Position numbers and translations under genes: made by a program. Below, one piece after another: positions 26,366-34,122 of a DNA stretch of 35,774 bases. The DNA comes from an uncultured Flavobacteriales bacterium (GTDB lineage: Bacteria; Bacteroidota; Bacteroidia; Flavobacteriales_D; CAJJDF01), in the NCBI GenBank assembly GCA_905182785.1, contig CAJJDF010000069.1, positions 1-35,774 of the forward strand, written 5' to 3'. Under the pieces are notes generated by a model. That model saw only the letters and a program-made list of their open reading frames with translations. It ran no database searches and was not told the origin of the DNA. The stretch's first letter is position 1, and the number at the start of each line of letters is the position of its first letter.

Positions 26366-26857
26366 TTATGAAGTTTGAAACTTCTTTATCAACTCTTGTA
26401 TTGAAACTTCCTCCGACTCATTAATATCGAATTTTTTGCCAATAATTCCGAAAACTCTTGCTTTTAACCTCCCTTTTACTCTAAAAGTTATCGTTTTCTT
26501 AGAAAATGCTTTTTTTAACAATGGAATTATTGAGCTTTTAAGCTCACTTTCTTGCAAAGCCAAGTTCAAAGTGTATTCGCCTTCTTTCTTTTTTATTATT
26601 TTCAAATCTTCTAGCATTCTTGCACTTCCAAGCTTATCATTATCAAGAAAAATCTCGAAATCAGATTGCTTTAATTTGATAGAGTAAACATTAGGGTTAT
26701 TAATCTTGAAAGTGATGGAGGCTTTTATTTGCGAACCTTCCATTTGCTCAAAACTATAGTTTTGAACTCCCAAAAACTCTACATCTTCATACAAAGAACA
26801 AGACGAAAGAGTAAAAATAATTAAAACGAATCCCCAAATATTAAGTCTCTTTCTCAT
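26366..26857 (-). CDS. LEA type 2 (WHy domain) lipoprotein
   Basis: A 163-residue lipoprotein with signal ending LSSC (Cys20). A single beta-sandwich LEA_2/WHy-like domain follows (about 35-150), with the typical ITFKINNPNVYSIKLKQSDF strand pair and a DKLG turn. Function is unknown; family members are envelope or stress proteins. Its ATG overlaps the pheS stop codon (TAATG), so translation is probably coupled to pheS. It is the last gene of the cyclophilin-pheS-LEA2 operon. Confidence 0.8.
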   Translation of the reverse strand: MRKRLNIWGFVLIIFTLSSCSLYEDVEFLGVQNYSFEQMEGSQIKASITFKINNPNVYSIKLKQSDFEIFLDNDKLGSARMLEDLKIIKKKEGEYTLNLALQESELKSSIIPLLKKAFSKKTITFRVKGRLKARVFGIIGKKFDINESEEVSIQELIKKFQTS

Positions 26858-27873
26858 TATATCGTACTTTTAAATTGTTTTAAAAAACGAATGTCATTCT
26901 CAAAAAACAACCTCAAATCATTAATTTGATATTTAAGCATGGCTATTCTTTCAACTCCCATTCCAAATGCAAACCCTGAATAAACTGTAGAATCAATTCC
27001 ACAATTTTCCAATACAGCAGGATCTACCATTCCACAACCTAAAATCTCTAAATATCCTGTGTGTTTACAAACATTACATCCTTTTCCGGCACAAATATTA
27101 CAACTCACATCTACCTCAGCACTGGGCTCTGTAAATGGGAAATAAGACGGTCTTAATCTAATCTCCGTTTTTTCTCCAAACATTTCTTTAGCAAAATAAA
27201 GTAACGTTTGTTTCAAATCTGCGAACGATACATTTTTATCAATGTACAATCCTTCTACTTGGTGAAAAATACAATGTGCACGTGCAGAAATTGCTTCATT
27301 TCTAAACACTCTTCCTGGAGATATTGTGCGAATTGGTGGAGTAGAATTTTCCATCACTCTCACTTGTACACTTGAGGTGTGAGTCCTTAAAGCACTTTCT
27401 TTATCAATAAAAAAAGTATCCTGCATGTCTCTTGCTGGGTGTTCTTTTGGGAAATTAAGTGCAGAGAAATTATGCCAATCGTCTTCAATTTCTGGTCCTT
27501 CAGATATGGAATAACCTATTCTTGAAAAAATATCAATAATTTCATTCTTTACAATAGACAAAGGATGCCTTGACCCTAAATTTTCATCCGATATTGGAAG
27601 TGATAAATCTAAATTTCCATCTGTAGAATCTTCTTTTTGGGCAAAACTTGAAGTTAGCTCAATAATTTTTTCTTGAGTTTTGCTTTGTAATTGATTAAGC
27701 AATTGACCCACTTCCTTTTTTTGGTCGTTAGCTACTTCCTTAAAAGAAGCGAACAAACTCTTTAATTCCCCTTTTTTACCCAGTATTTTTATCCTCAATT
27801 GTTCTACCTCTTCCAATTTGGAAGCAGAGAATTTATTTACCTCTTCTAGTAATTGCTCTATCTTTTCTTTCAT
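26857..27873 (-). CDS. pheS: Phenylalanyl-tRNA synthetase alpha subunit
   Basis: Catalytic alpha subunit of the (alpha-beta)2 PheRS, 338 residues, full length. An N-terminal coiled coil (about 1-90) binds tRNA-Phe. Class II motifs follow: HPARDMQDTFFID, FRNEAISARAH, FHQVEGLYID, and motif 3 in GFAFGMGVERIAML. A four-Cys segment (CNICAGKGCNVCKHTG), common in bacterial PheS, precedes LEILGCGMV. It lies 23 nt after the cyclophilin gene; its stop overlaps the LEA2 start. pheT is not in the window. Confidence 0.96.
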   Translation of the reverse strand: MKEKIEQLLEEVNKFSASKLEEVEQLRIKILGKKGELKSLFASFKEVANDQKKEVGQLLNQLQSKTQEKIIELTSSFAQKEDSTDGNLDLSLPISDENLGSRHPLSIVKNEIIDIFSRIGYSISEGPEIEDDWHNFSALNFPKEHPARDMQDTFFIDKESALRTHTSSVQVRVMENSTPPIRTISPGRVFRNEAISARAHCIFHQVEGLYIDKNVSFADLKQTLLYFAKEMFGEKTEIRLRPSYFPFTEPSAEVDVSCNICAGKGCNVCKHTGYLEILGCGMVDPAVLENCGIDSTVYSGFAFGMGVERIAMLKYQINDLRLFFENDIRFLKQFKSTI

Positions 27874-27896
27874 TGATTCTTTGATTTATTTGAACC

Positions 27897-28634
27897 TTAC
27901 TCATCTAATAATTTTGCTTTCTCCTTAGCTGTCAATTGCAATACTTCCATTTTCATCCTCAAGTTCACTTTGGGTCTACTTCTTTTATTCACAGGAATAT
28001 TTGCAATTTTATCTACCGTTTCCATTCCTTTTATAACTTGACCATAAACCGTGTAGAGTTGATCTAGAAATGGAGTTCCTCCAACTGTTGTATAGTCTGT
28101 AATTTGAGTTTGTGTAAACTTAAAGCCTGGAATTCTTCTTTTCATCCCTTTTTCCATCAACATTATTTCGCTTTCGGTATATACTTTACCTTGTACAATA
28201 TAAAATTGAGAACCAGAAGATTCTTTTTCAGGGTTTATGCCATCTGGCTGTCTTGCAGCAGCTAATGCTCCTTTTCTATGATATAAAGTTGTGTCAAATA
28301 AAGCTGGAATTGTATAGTCAGGACCTCCATTTCCTAAGGGTGTTCCTGCTTTTGAATTCTTAGACCATGGATCACCTCCTTGTATCATAAACCCTTTCAT
28401 TACTCTATGGAATAAAAGGCTATCATAAAACCCTTCTTTTGCCAATTTGATAAAATTTGCCTTGTGTTTTGGAGCTTTATCCGACAATTGTATATATATT
28501 TCTCCTTCAGATGTTGTAACTTTAACAATAGTTTCTGCTAGTTCTACTGTGTTTTTGTCTGTATTTCGCAACCCTGAACAAGCAAATAACGTAGTAACAA
28601 TGGAAAACAATGCAATATTTCTTATTAATCTCAT
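27897..28634 (-). CDS. Cyclophilin-type peptidyl-prolyl isomerase lipoprotein
   Basis: An envelope prolyl isomerase of 245 residues. The lipoprotein signal ends LFAC (Cys19). The cyclophilin domain covers about 38-230 and contains FHRVMKGFMIQGGDPWS, GALAAARQPDGINPEKESSGSQFYI and VYGQVIKGMETVDKI. The catalytic Arg and the QGGD and SSGSQFYI signatures are intact. An insertion around residues 150-185 (ESEIMLMEKGMKRRIPGF) is typical of Bacteroidota members. It is the first gene of the operon with pheS. It adds a cyclophilin to the three FKBPs in this window. Confidence 0.93.
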   Translation of the reverse strand: MRLIRNIALFSIVTTLFACSGLRNTDKNTVELAETIVKVTTSEGEIYIQLSDKAPKHKANFIKLAKEGFYDSLLFHRVMKGFMIQGGDPWSKNSKAGTPLGNGGPDYTIPALFDTTLYHRKGALAAARQPDGINPEKESSGSQFYIVQGKVYTESEIMLMEKGMKRRIPGFKFTQTQITDYTTVGGTPFLDQLYTVYGQVIKGMETVDKIANIPVNKRSRPKVNLRMKMEVLQLTAKEKAKLLDE

Positions 28635-28643
28635 ATTTATTAT

Positions 28644-28651
28644 TATTTTTG
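28644..28651 (+). promoter_or_regulatory. Possible -7 box for the small lipoprotein gene
   Basis: TATTTTTG matches TAnnTTTG, 63 nt before the ATG at 28715, in the divergent gap with the cyclophilin gene. Confidence 0.3.
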
Positions 28652-28714
28652 AAAGTGTAAAAATACTAAATTAGAGGTACAATCTTTTATAATAGAAGTA
28701 CAAAAACAAATAAA

Positions 28715-29119
28715 ATGAAAAAATTCATCTTAGTGCTACTCGTCACAATCCTGGCATTTTCTTTCTCAAGCTGTAGAAAAGAAAAAGATACAATTGCCAC
28801 TGTGCTGATTGTAGACTCTGCTAACAACCCAAAAGCAGGTGTATTTGTAAGGGTATATTGTCCAGACGCAACTTGTTCTGGAGGTACTTTAGGGGATAAT
28901 ACTAATCGTACAGCTACAACAGGAGCAAACGGGAAGGTTACTTTTAACTATACGGAAGATTTTCAATTAGGTCAAGCAGGTTTTGCTGTATTAGATGTAG
29001 CAGTGTACTTAACTGAAATTGACATGGAAGATTACACCAACACTCAAACTTCAGGTGTTATTAAAATTGAAGAAGAAGTAGAAAATGAGCAAACTATCAT
29101 TTGCCAGTCTTGTCCTTAA
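28715..29119 (+). CDS. Small lipoprotein with Ig-like regulatory fold
   Basis: A 134-residue protein with signal ending FSSC (Cys20). The remainder reads as one beta-sandwich domain, with a VLIVDSANNPKAGVFVRVY start and a GANGKVTFNYT strand. This pattern is that of carboxypeptidase-regulatory-like or CNA_B-type domains found as envelope adaptors. Four further Cys (CPDATC and CQSC) could form disulfides. Its partner and function are unknown. It is monocistronic, closed by a terminator. Confidence 0.75.
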   Translation: MKKFILVLLVTILAFSFSSCRKEKDTIATVLIVDSANNPKAGVFVRVYCPDATCSGGTLGDNTNRTATTGANGKVTFNYTEDFQLGQAGFAVLDVAVYLTEIDMEDYTNTQTSGVIKIEEEVENEQTIICQSCP

Positions 29120-29147
29120 GAGTGAAAAATTGATTTTATAAATTACT

Positions 29148-29179
29148 AATCCTATTGTTAAACCGATAGGATTTTTTTA
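29148..29179 (+). terminator. Intrinsic terminator after the small lipoprotein gene
   Basis: AATCCTATTG pairs with CGATAGGATT (one G-T pair) around a six-base loop, followed by a T run. It overlaps the stop codon region of the convergent gene. Confidence 0.82.
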
Positions 29180-29512
29180 TTGCTCTTTTTCGAAATACTC
29201 TATAATTACTTTTTTCATAAACGTTTCTTGCTCGATAGGCTGAAGCACAGGAAGTTCTTTTTCTAAACTAAAGTGTGGCCATCCGTCATCATCATGGCCT
29301 GTATAGGAATAATAACCGTAAGGTTCCAATAATACGCAAATTGCAATGTGCATTACATCTAATTTCTGATTTTTACTTAGTTTGACATACCCTTGGTTCA
29401 ACTCCTGAACACCAATCATAAAAATAAGAGATTGCATATCTAGGGGCTCATCCATTTCTTTGGATACCTCCACTAATAAATCACGCCATTTTTTTTCAAA
29501 CTCAAAATCCAT
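29177..29512 (-). CDS. Conserved hypothetical protein
   Basis: A 111-residue acidic cytosolic protein without signal peptide or membrane segment. Helical N-terminus (MQSLIFMIGVQEL) and a central GYYSYTGHDDDGWPHF segment with several Asp and His are the most distinctive features. I do not recognise a named domain; similar small proteins appear in Bacteroidota. The gene seems real because an exact TAnnTTTG box precedes its ATG by 4 nt and a terminator lies at its 3' end. Confidence 0.65.
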   Translation of the reverse strand: MDFEFEKKWRDLLVEVSKEMDEPLDMQSLIFMIGVQELNQGYVKLSKNQKLDVMHIAICVLLEPYGYYSYTGHDDDGWPHFSLEKELPVLQPIEQETFMKKVIIEYFEKEQ

Positions 29513-29516
29513 GCGA

Positions 29517-29524
29517 CAAAAGTA
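29517..29524 (-). promoter_or_regulatory. -7 promoter box immediately before the hypothetical gene start
   Basis: The minus strand reads TACTTTTG, an exact TAnnTTTG, ending 4 nt before the ATG at 29512. This predicts a leaderless transcript. Confidence 0.5.
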
Positions 29525-29655
29525 ATTTAAATTTCAGTATTTAATTACTCAATTCTATATCTTTTGAATTTTTATCCTGTAATAAGAAAATTTCTTTCTT
29601 TGCAATTCCAATAATAATCCCATAAACGACCCTTGTTTCTTTGTGTATTCTGTTG

Positions 29656-29686
29656 AAAAACAACACACCAAAGTACTTGTTGTTTT
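29656..29686 (-). terminator. Terminator of the GbsR-epimerase-DCC operon
   Basis: AAAACAACA and TGTTGTTTT form a 9-bp stem with a 12-base loop, 45 nt beyond the DCC gene stop, and on the minus strand it is followed by five T. Confidence 0.55.
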
Positions 29687-29730
29687 ACTTACTATAAAAC
29701 TTACAATCGCCTACTGTTATATTGTAATAA

Positions 29731-30102
29731 TTAATGTATCTCACAGTCATTTTTGGTAGTAAAAAATCTATGTCTGTTTTTTGCAATAAAGTCATAACAC
29801 CAATCTCTTAATTTTTTTGGTACAATCCAAAAAATCAGTAATCCTTTCCATAAAAATCGAAATTGTTTAATAATTTGAAAAGCAGCATCTGATTTTATAT
29901 GCCCCTTATTTTTCCAAATAAACACAATAGAATCTATGGATGGGTTTATGTTAAATTCAGCCAAAAGTGATTTCCCTTTTTCTGATTGTAAAGGAATGAA
30001 TTCAAACCGGTTTTTTGGTTTTCTTTTTTGAATAAATTGCACCCAGAAATTACAGATTTTGCAATCTCCATCAAATAGTAATATAGGGTTTTGTTTGTTC
30101 AT
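29731..30102 (-). CDS. DCC-family thiol-disulfide oxidoreductase-like protein (DUF393)
   Basis: A 123-residue protein named for its DxxCxxC-type motif, here DGDCKIC at 11-17 with Cys14 and Cys17. The thioredoxin-like fold is inferred from family knowledge. IPLQSEKG and AAFQIIKQF match the family. The start ATG overlaps the stop of the epimerase gene by 4 nt (ATGA), so translation is coupled. It is the last gene of the GbsR/MarR-epimerase-DCC operon. The redox partner is not known. Confidence 0.88.
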   Translation of the reverse strand: MNKQNPILLFDGDCKICNFWVQFIQKRKPKNRFEFIPLQSEKGKSLLAEFNINPSIDSIVFIWKNKGHIKSDAAFQIIKQFRFLWKGLLIFWIVPKKLRDWCYDFIAKNRHRFFTTKNDCEIH

Positions 30103-30992
30103 TTTAATTCTTCAAGTGCTTTGTCTAGCGAAGGGTATTTAAAATTATACCTAAATTTACCCAGCTTTTTGGAACTCACCCATCTGCTTTTCAAAATCAA
30201 TTCAGGTTCTGTTCCAATTAATTTAGCTCCCAGTTTTAGCAAAAAAACAGGAATTGGAAATCCAAGTGAGAGAACATTTTTTTTTCTCAATTTTCGCATA
30301 AAATCTTCATTAGTTATAGGCTCAGGAGAAGAACAGTTTATCACCCCGCTTACCCATTGGTTTTTTATAGATAACTCTATAATATTGAGTAAATCATGAA
30401 TATGGATCCAACTAATATATTGGTTTCCCTTCCCTTGTTTCCCTCCCATTCCAAATTTTGCAAGGGTATTCAGCATTGGAAAAGCACCTCCATTTTTACC
30501 CAGTACAATTGTCATTCTCAAGGTAACTTTTTTTGTTTCTAAAGAAACTTCATCAAATATCTTTTCCCATTTTTTAGCTACTTCAACCGAAAAACTTTCA
30601 CCAATTATTCCTTCATATTCGTTATTTGGTTTTTCATACTCATCCCTGTAAATAGTTGCTGTTGCTGCTTGAATCCAAGTTTTTGGTGTTTCTCCTATTT
30701 CGTTAAATGCCTTTTCTAGCACTTTAATCGAGTTTGTTCTAGAATCAAAAATCTCTTCTTTATTCTTTTCTGTATACCTACAGTCTACCGATTTCCCTGT
30801 AAGGTTTATCAAAACATCTGTTCCTTTAAGTTCGTTTTTCCAATTCCCTAAACTTTCCCCATCCCAAATAATTACTTTGGGATTGTTGTTTTTATTTCTC
30901 CCTAATACTTTTACTTGGTGGTTTTGTTTTTCGAAATGCTTACCTAATTCACGTCCAATGAAACCAGTTCCTCCTGCAATTACTATGTTCAT
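30099..30992 (-). CDS. TIGR01777 family (SDR39U1-like) epimerase
   Basis: An extended SDR protein of 297 residues. The Rossmann motif GGTGFIG is at about 6-12, a NLTGKSVDCRYTEKNKEEI segment follows, and the C-terminal DUF1731-like tail covers about 245-297. These match the TIGR01777 family. The usual catalytic YxxxK is reduced, so the reaction is unknown. The ATG at 30992 starts the Rossmann strand (MNIVIAGG); nine extra codons to 31019 were rejected. It lies between a GbsR/MarR regulator and the DCC gene, a recurrent Bacteroidota cluster. Confidence 0.88.
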   Translation of the reverse strand: MNIVIAGGTGFIGRELGKHFEKQNHQVKVLGRNKNNNPKVIIWDGESLGNWKNELKGTDVLINLTGKSVDCRYTEKNKEEIFDSRTNSIKVLEKAFNEIGETPKTWIQAATATIYRDEYEKPNNEYEGIIGESFSVEVAKKWEKIFDEVSLETKKVTLRMTIVLGKNGGAFPMLNTLAKFGMGGKQGKGNQYISWIHIHDLLNIIELSIKNQWVSGVINCSSPEPITNEDFMRKLRKKNVLSLGFPIPVFLLKLGAKLIGTEPELILKSRWVSSKKLGKFRYNFKYPSLDKALEELK

Positions 30993-31048
30993 GACTGTTG
31001 TTTCTTTTCGTATTTTCAATAATTTATGAAAGCTTTAGCTTAAAAAAA

Positions 31049-31552
31049 TTATTTTATTAGTTTAGTCAAAGCTTTCAAGAACCAATTTTTATCCGACTTA
31101 GATGCCATTTCAATCAACCCATCAAATTTACTAATGATAGCGTCTATATCTTTCGTTACTTTTTTGAATTCTTTTCCTTCAGCTGTATTCTCAATTTCAG
31201 CTATAGAAACTTCTTTCAAGACTTCTCTAATTGGAACAATTTCCCTCTTCCTTCTCTCTTTGGCAATTTGCTTCATCACATTCCACAAATCCTTTTCTGC
31301 ATAAAAATATTCCTTCCTTTCTCCTGGTTTATATTCTTTATAAACTAATCCCCAATCAATCAATGCTCGCATATTCATGTTTGCATTTCCTCTCGATATT
31401 TTTAATGCTTCCATCACTTCGTCCGTAGTTTTACTTTCTGGAGATAACATTAAAAAAGCATGAATTTGAGCCATTGCGCGGTTTATTCCCCAAGTACTTC
31501 CCAGCACTCCCCATTCTTGAATAAACTTATATTTTGCTTCCTCTAAATTCAT
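31049..31552 (-). CDS. GbsR/MarR family transcriptional regulator
   Basis: A 167-residue winged-helix regulator. The DNA-binding region is about 15-90, with helix-turn-helix LMLSPESKTTDEVMEALKISRGNANMNM and wing EYKPGERKEYFYAE. Helical C-terminal part probably dimerises. There is no obvious sensor domain. It leads the operon with the epimerase and DCC genes, and probably controls it. An 18-bp palindrome lies 43 bp upstream as a candidate operator. Confidence 0.9.
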   Translation of the reverse strand: MNLEEAKYKFIQEWGVLGSTWGINRAMAQIHAFLMLSPESKTTDEVMEALKISRGNANMNMRALIDWGLVYKEYKPGERKEYFYAEKDLWNVMKQIAKERRKREIVPIREVLKEVSIAEIENTAEGKEFKKVTKDIDAIISKFDGLIEMASKSDKNWFLKALTKLIK

Positions 31553-31594
31553 TGATTCTTTAATTCATTACTAAAGTAACTTAATTTTTTAAAC

Positions 31595-31612
31595 TTTCAA
31601 AACTTTTTGAAA
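31595..31612. promoter_or_regulatory. Palindrome upstream of GbsR/MarR gene, candidate operator
   Basis: TTTCAAA, four bases, TTTGAAA is a perfect inverted repeat of the size usual for MarR-type sites, placed 43 bp before the regulator start. Confidence 0.4.
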
Positions 31613-31716
31613 ATAAAATAACTAGCGCATCTATGTTTTAAGGTTGTTAAAAAACCTCAAAATCATTGATAGTTAAACAAAAAATTGTATTTTTACTATT
31701 CAAAATCAATTTCAAG

Positions 31717-32148
31717 ATGAAACAACTAATTTTAGTTATAACAATAATTGCTTTCCTAACGGGCTGTAGCTCTTCAGTAAAAGAAACTATTCAGGCCAAT
31801 GCAAACACTACTTTGGCAATAGAAGGGATGACATGTGAAACTGGATGCGCTAAAAGAATTGAGCAAAAAATTACTAAAATGGAAGGTGTGAAATCTTGTG
31901 AAGTTAATTTTGAAAAGAAGCTTGCTACAGTAATTTATGACGATAAAAAAGTAGTATCAACACAGTTTGTTGATTTGGTTCAAGGTCTTAACGACAGCCA
32001 ATACAAAGTTTCGAATATTAAAACAGAAAAAATAAATAATTCAAATTCTAAATCTTCTTCCAAAGGTGGAGATGAAACAGGAAGCGTTTTGTCTAGCCCT
32101 TCTTTTGAATTGCCAAACATAATGGAATACTTAAGAAATATAATCTAG
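31717..32148 (+). CDS. Heavy-metal-associated domain lipoprotein
   Basis: A 143-residue lipoprotein with signal ending LTGC (Cys17), followed by an HMA ferredoxin-like domain (about 31-100). The metal loop reads GMTCETGC, with Cys40 and Cys44 in a CxxxC variant of the usual CxxC. A Ser/Asn-rich tail (about 105-130) ends the protein. Family members bind Cu(I), Zn or other soft metals; envelope location is inferred from the lipobox. The ATG at 31717 was chosen because it gives the signal peptide. It lies just upstream of the SAM riboswitch and may be transcribed separately. Confidence 0.82.
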   Translation: MKQLILVITIIAFLTGCSSSVKETIQANANTTLAIEGMTCETGCAKRIEQKITKMEGVKSCEVNFEKKLATVIYDDKKVVSTQFVDLVQGLNDSQYKVSNIKTEKINNSNSKSSSKGGDETGSVLSSPSFELPNIMEYLRNII

Positions 32149-32173
32149 TTCATACCAGTCTTTAACTAGACTA

Positions 32174-32282
32174 AACTTATAAAGAAAGGTGGAGGGAAAA
32201 GGCCCTACGAAACCTTAGCAACCGTTCCAATTTATTGGTAAAAGGTGCTAAATCCTTCTCTAGAAATAGGGAAATATAAGTT
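32174..32282 (+). ncRNA. SAM-I (S-box) riboswitch upstream of metH
   Basis: The P1 helix AACTTATA (32174-32181) pairs perfectly with TATAAGTT (32275-32282). Inside, the S-box core is recognisable: GGTGGAGGGA, GGCCCTACGAAACC, TTAGCAACC and GGTGCTAA in the right order. A strong terminator follows 18 nt later, and the gene controlled is methionine synthase, the known target class. Confidence 0.88.
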
Positions 32283-32300
32283 GCATAAAAGGAAATTTAA

Positions 32301-32335
32301 AACCCCTTTCTGCAAATTGCAGAAAGGGGTTTTTT
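32301..32335 (+). terminator. Riboswitch-controlled intrinsic terminator before metH
   Basis: AACCCCTTTCTGCA pairs perfectly with its complement (32318-32331) around a 3-base loop, followed by T. The segment 32281-32292 (TTGCATAAAAGG) can pair with 32304-32315 (10 of 12 positions) as an antiterminator, and it shares TT with P1. Confidence 0.88.
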
Positions 32336-32356
32336 CGTTTAAAAAAAAGAAGAAAA

Positions 32357-33355
32357 GTGAGTAACATAAAAGAAGAATTAAAAAAGAGAATCTTAGTCTT
32401 GGATGGAGCAATGGGAACCATGATTCAACAGTATCAATTGAGCGAAGACGATTTTAGAAAAGGATGGTTTGAAGACAGTACATTTCCTTTGAAAGGGAAT
32501 AATGATTTATTGTCGCTCACTAGGCCTGATATCATAAAAGCAATTCATGCAAAGTATTACGAAGCAGGTGCAGATATTGTTGAAACCAACACATTTAGTG
32601 GAACTACCATTGCTCAAGAGGATTATGGCACACAAGATAAAGTGTATGAAATCAACTATCATTCGGCAAAAATTGCAAGAGAAATAGCTGATGAATTTAC
32701 AGCCAAAGAACCAAACAAGCCAAGATTTGTAGCCGGTTCGATTGGTCCAACAAACAAAACTGCTTCTATTTCTCCTGTGATAAACGATCCAGGGTTTAGG
32801 GCTATTTCATTTGATGAATTGGTCTCTGCATTTAAACTACAAACTGAAGCTCTAATTGAGGGTGGAGTTGATATATTACTGGTAGAAACAGTAATTGACA
32901 CACTAAATGCAAAAGCGGCCTTGTTCGCTATAGAACAAGTTTTTCAGGAAAAAGGGGTAGAAATTCCAATTATGGTTTCGGGAACAATAACCGACCAAAG
33001 CGGGAGAACACTTTCTGGGCAAACCACAGAAGCTTTTTTAATCTCAACCGAGCATGCCCCAATCACAAGCATTGGACTTAATTGTGCTTTGGGAGCAAAA
33101 GATTTACGCCCTTATTTACAAGTAATGTCCAAAAAATCGGCCTTTCTTGTCAGTGCACATCCTAATGCTGGCTTACCCAATGAGTTTGGGGAATATGACG
33201 AAACGCCAGAAATGATGGCAGAACAAATAAAGGTTTTCTTAGAAGAAGGATTACTAAATATTGTCGGAGGTTGTTGCGGTACAACTCCTGCTCACATAAA
33301 AGCAATTGCTGATTTAGCCAGTAACTATAAGCCTCGAGAAATTAATCAGGATTAA
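32357..33355 (+). CDS. metH: Methionine synthase, homocysteine-binding half (split MetH)
   Basis: Provides the homocysteine-binding barrel of B12-dependent methionine synthase, 332 residues, corresponding to the N-terminal module of full MetH. Seen are DGAMGTMIQ at the start, [15 protein letters not shown] and the zinc ligands GGCCGT near the C-terminus. The start is GTG at 32357 after AGAAGAAAA. The remaining modules are in the gene at 34123. It is controlled by the upstream SAM riboswitch. A QueF-like gene follows after 97 nt. Confidence 0.95.
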   Translation: MSNIKEELKKRILVLDGAMGTMIQQYQLSEDDFRKGWFEDSTFPLKGNNDLLSLTRPDIIKAIHAKYYEAGADIVETNTFSGTTIAQEDYGTQDKVYEINYHSAKIAREIADEFTAKEPNKPRFVAGSIGPTNKTASISPVINDPGFRAISFDELVSAFKLQTEALIEGGVDILLVETVIDTLNAKAALFAIEQVFQEKGVEIPIMVSGTITDQSGRTLSGQTTEAFLISTEHAPITSIGLNCALGAKDLRPYLQVMSKKSAFLVSAHPNAGLPNEFGEYDETPEMMAEQIKVFLEEGLLNIVGGCCGTTPAHIKAIADLASNYKPREINQD

Positions 33356-33452
33356 CAATAACAAAACTAACAACATTGTCATTCCCTTGAAAAAGGAAAT
33401 ATATAACCCAAGAATCAGGCGAATGTCAAATATTAAAAAAACATAAATAAAA

Positions 33453-33893
33453 ATGGCTACACCTAAACTATACAAAGAAATTGATAAAACAATTTTGGAA
33501 GCAATTCCAAACCCTTCGAGACAAGCGTATGAGATTAAAATTAAAATACCTGAGTTTACCTTCTTGGGAGTAAAAGAACAACCAGACTTTGCTACGATAT
33601 TTTTGACTATGTATCCAAACAAAAAGATTATTGAATTAAAATCATTGAAAATGTATTCGTTTCACTTGAGAGATATTGTGGTTTCTTACGAAAGATTAAT
33701 TAATATTTTTTACGATCACTTGATGGAGGTATACGAACCGGACAGAATGAGAATAGAAATGATTTGTAACCCAAGAGGAGGAATATCTGCAAAACTTGCA
33801 ATTGATTCGGATTGGGCTGCAAGAGGGGGGGAAGAAAAATACAAAGATTGGATGAATAGCTCAGGAATGGACAACTGGAGTGTGGTGATGTAG
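33453..33893 (+). CDS. QueF-like T-fold protein lacking the catalytic cysteine
   Basis: A 146-residue protein aligned to QueF (preQ0 reductase) by QPDFATIF (43-50), ELKSLKMY (61-68) and PRGGIS (107-112). In QueF the loop before QPDFAT reads FTxLCP, its Cys forming the thioimide with preQ0. Here it reads FTFLGVKE, with Gly39 in the Cys position and one residue fewer. The His of the HE pair is replaced by Tyr79, while Asp45, Glu61 and Glu80 remain. The only Cys (105) lies elsewhere. A purine- or pterin-binding T-fold without preQ0 reduction is inferred. It lies between the two metH halves. Confidence 0.8.
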   Translation: MATPKLYKEIDKTILEAIPNPSRQAYEIKIKIPEFTFLGVKEQPDFATIFLTMYPNKKIIELKSLKMYSFHLRDIVVSYERLINIFYDHLMEVYEPDRMRIEMICNPRGGISAKLAIDSDWAARGGEEKYKDWMNSSGMDNWSVVM

Positions 33894-34122
33894 ACGTTTG
33901 CTCGTTTTATAAAGAAAAAAAATAGAAGGTTCGAAGAGTTTTGAAAAAATTTATTTCTACAGAATTACTTGTGGCTTCAGTTGTAAAGGTCTAGATAGAT
34001 GATGCAAGAAAAATGAAAAGGCTACATTCTTTAATCAATGACTTTTTAGAACTAACTATAAAATCTGGCTTAAATCATAGTGATGTAAAGTCAAGCATCA
34101 TAAAAAATTGGTAAAAAAGAAA
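33894..34122 (+). other. Gap between QueF-like and second metH gene
   Basis: No gene is assured in these 229 bp. A short frame of 33 codons (34013-34114, MKRLHSLINDFLEL...) has no recognisable match and may be a gene remnant. No terminator hairpin and no exact TAnnTTTG box in the plus orientation were seen, so the second metH gene is probably read from upstream. Confidence 0.3.

Noticed and set aside
31666-31716. Upstream ATG of the heavy-metal lipoprotein
   Set aside because: It would place 17 residues before a clean lipoprotein signal peptide.
34013-34114. A 33-codon gene before the second metH half
   Set aside because: No recognisable similarity and no start signal; kept only as a possible remnant.
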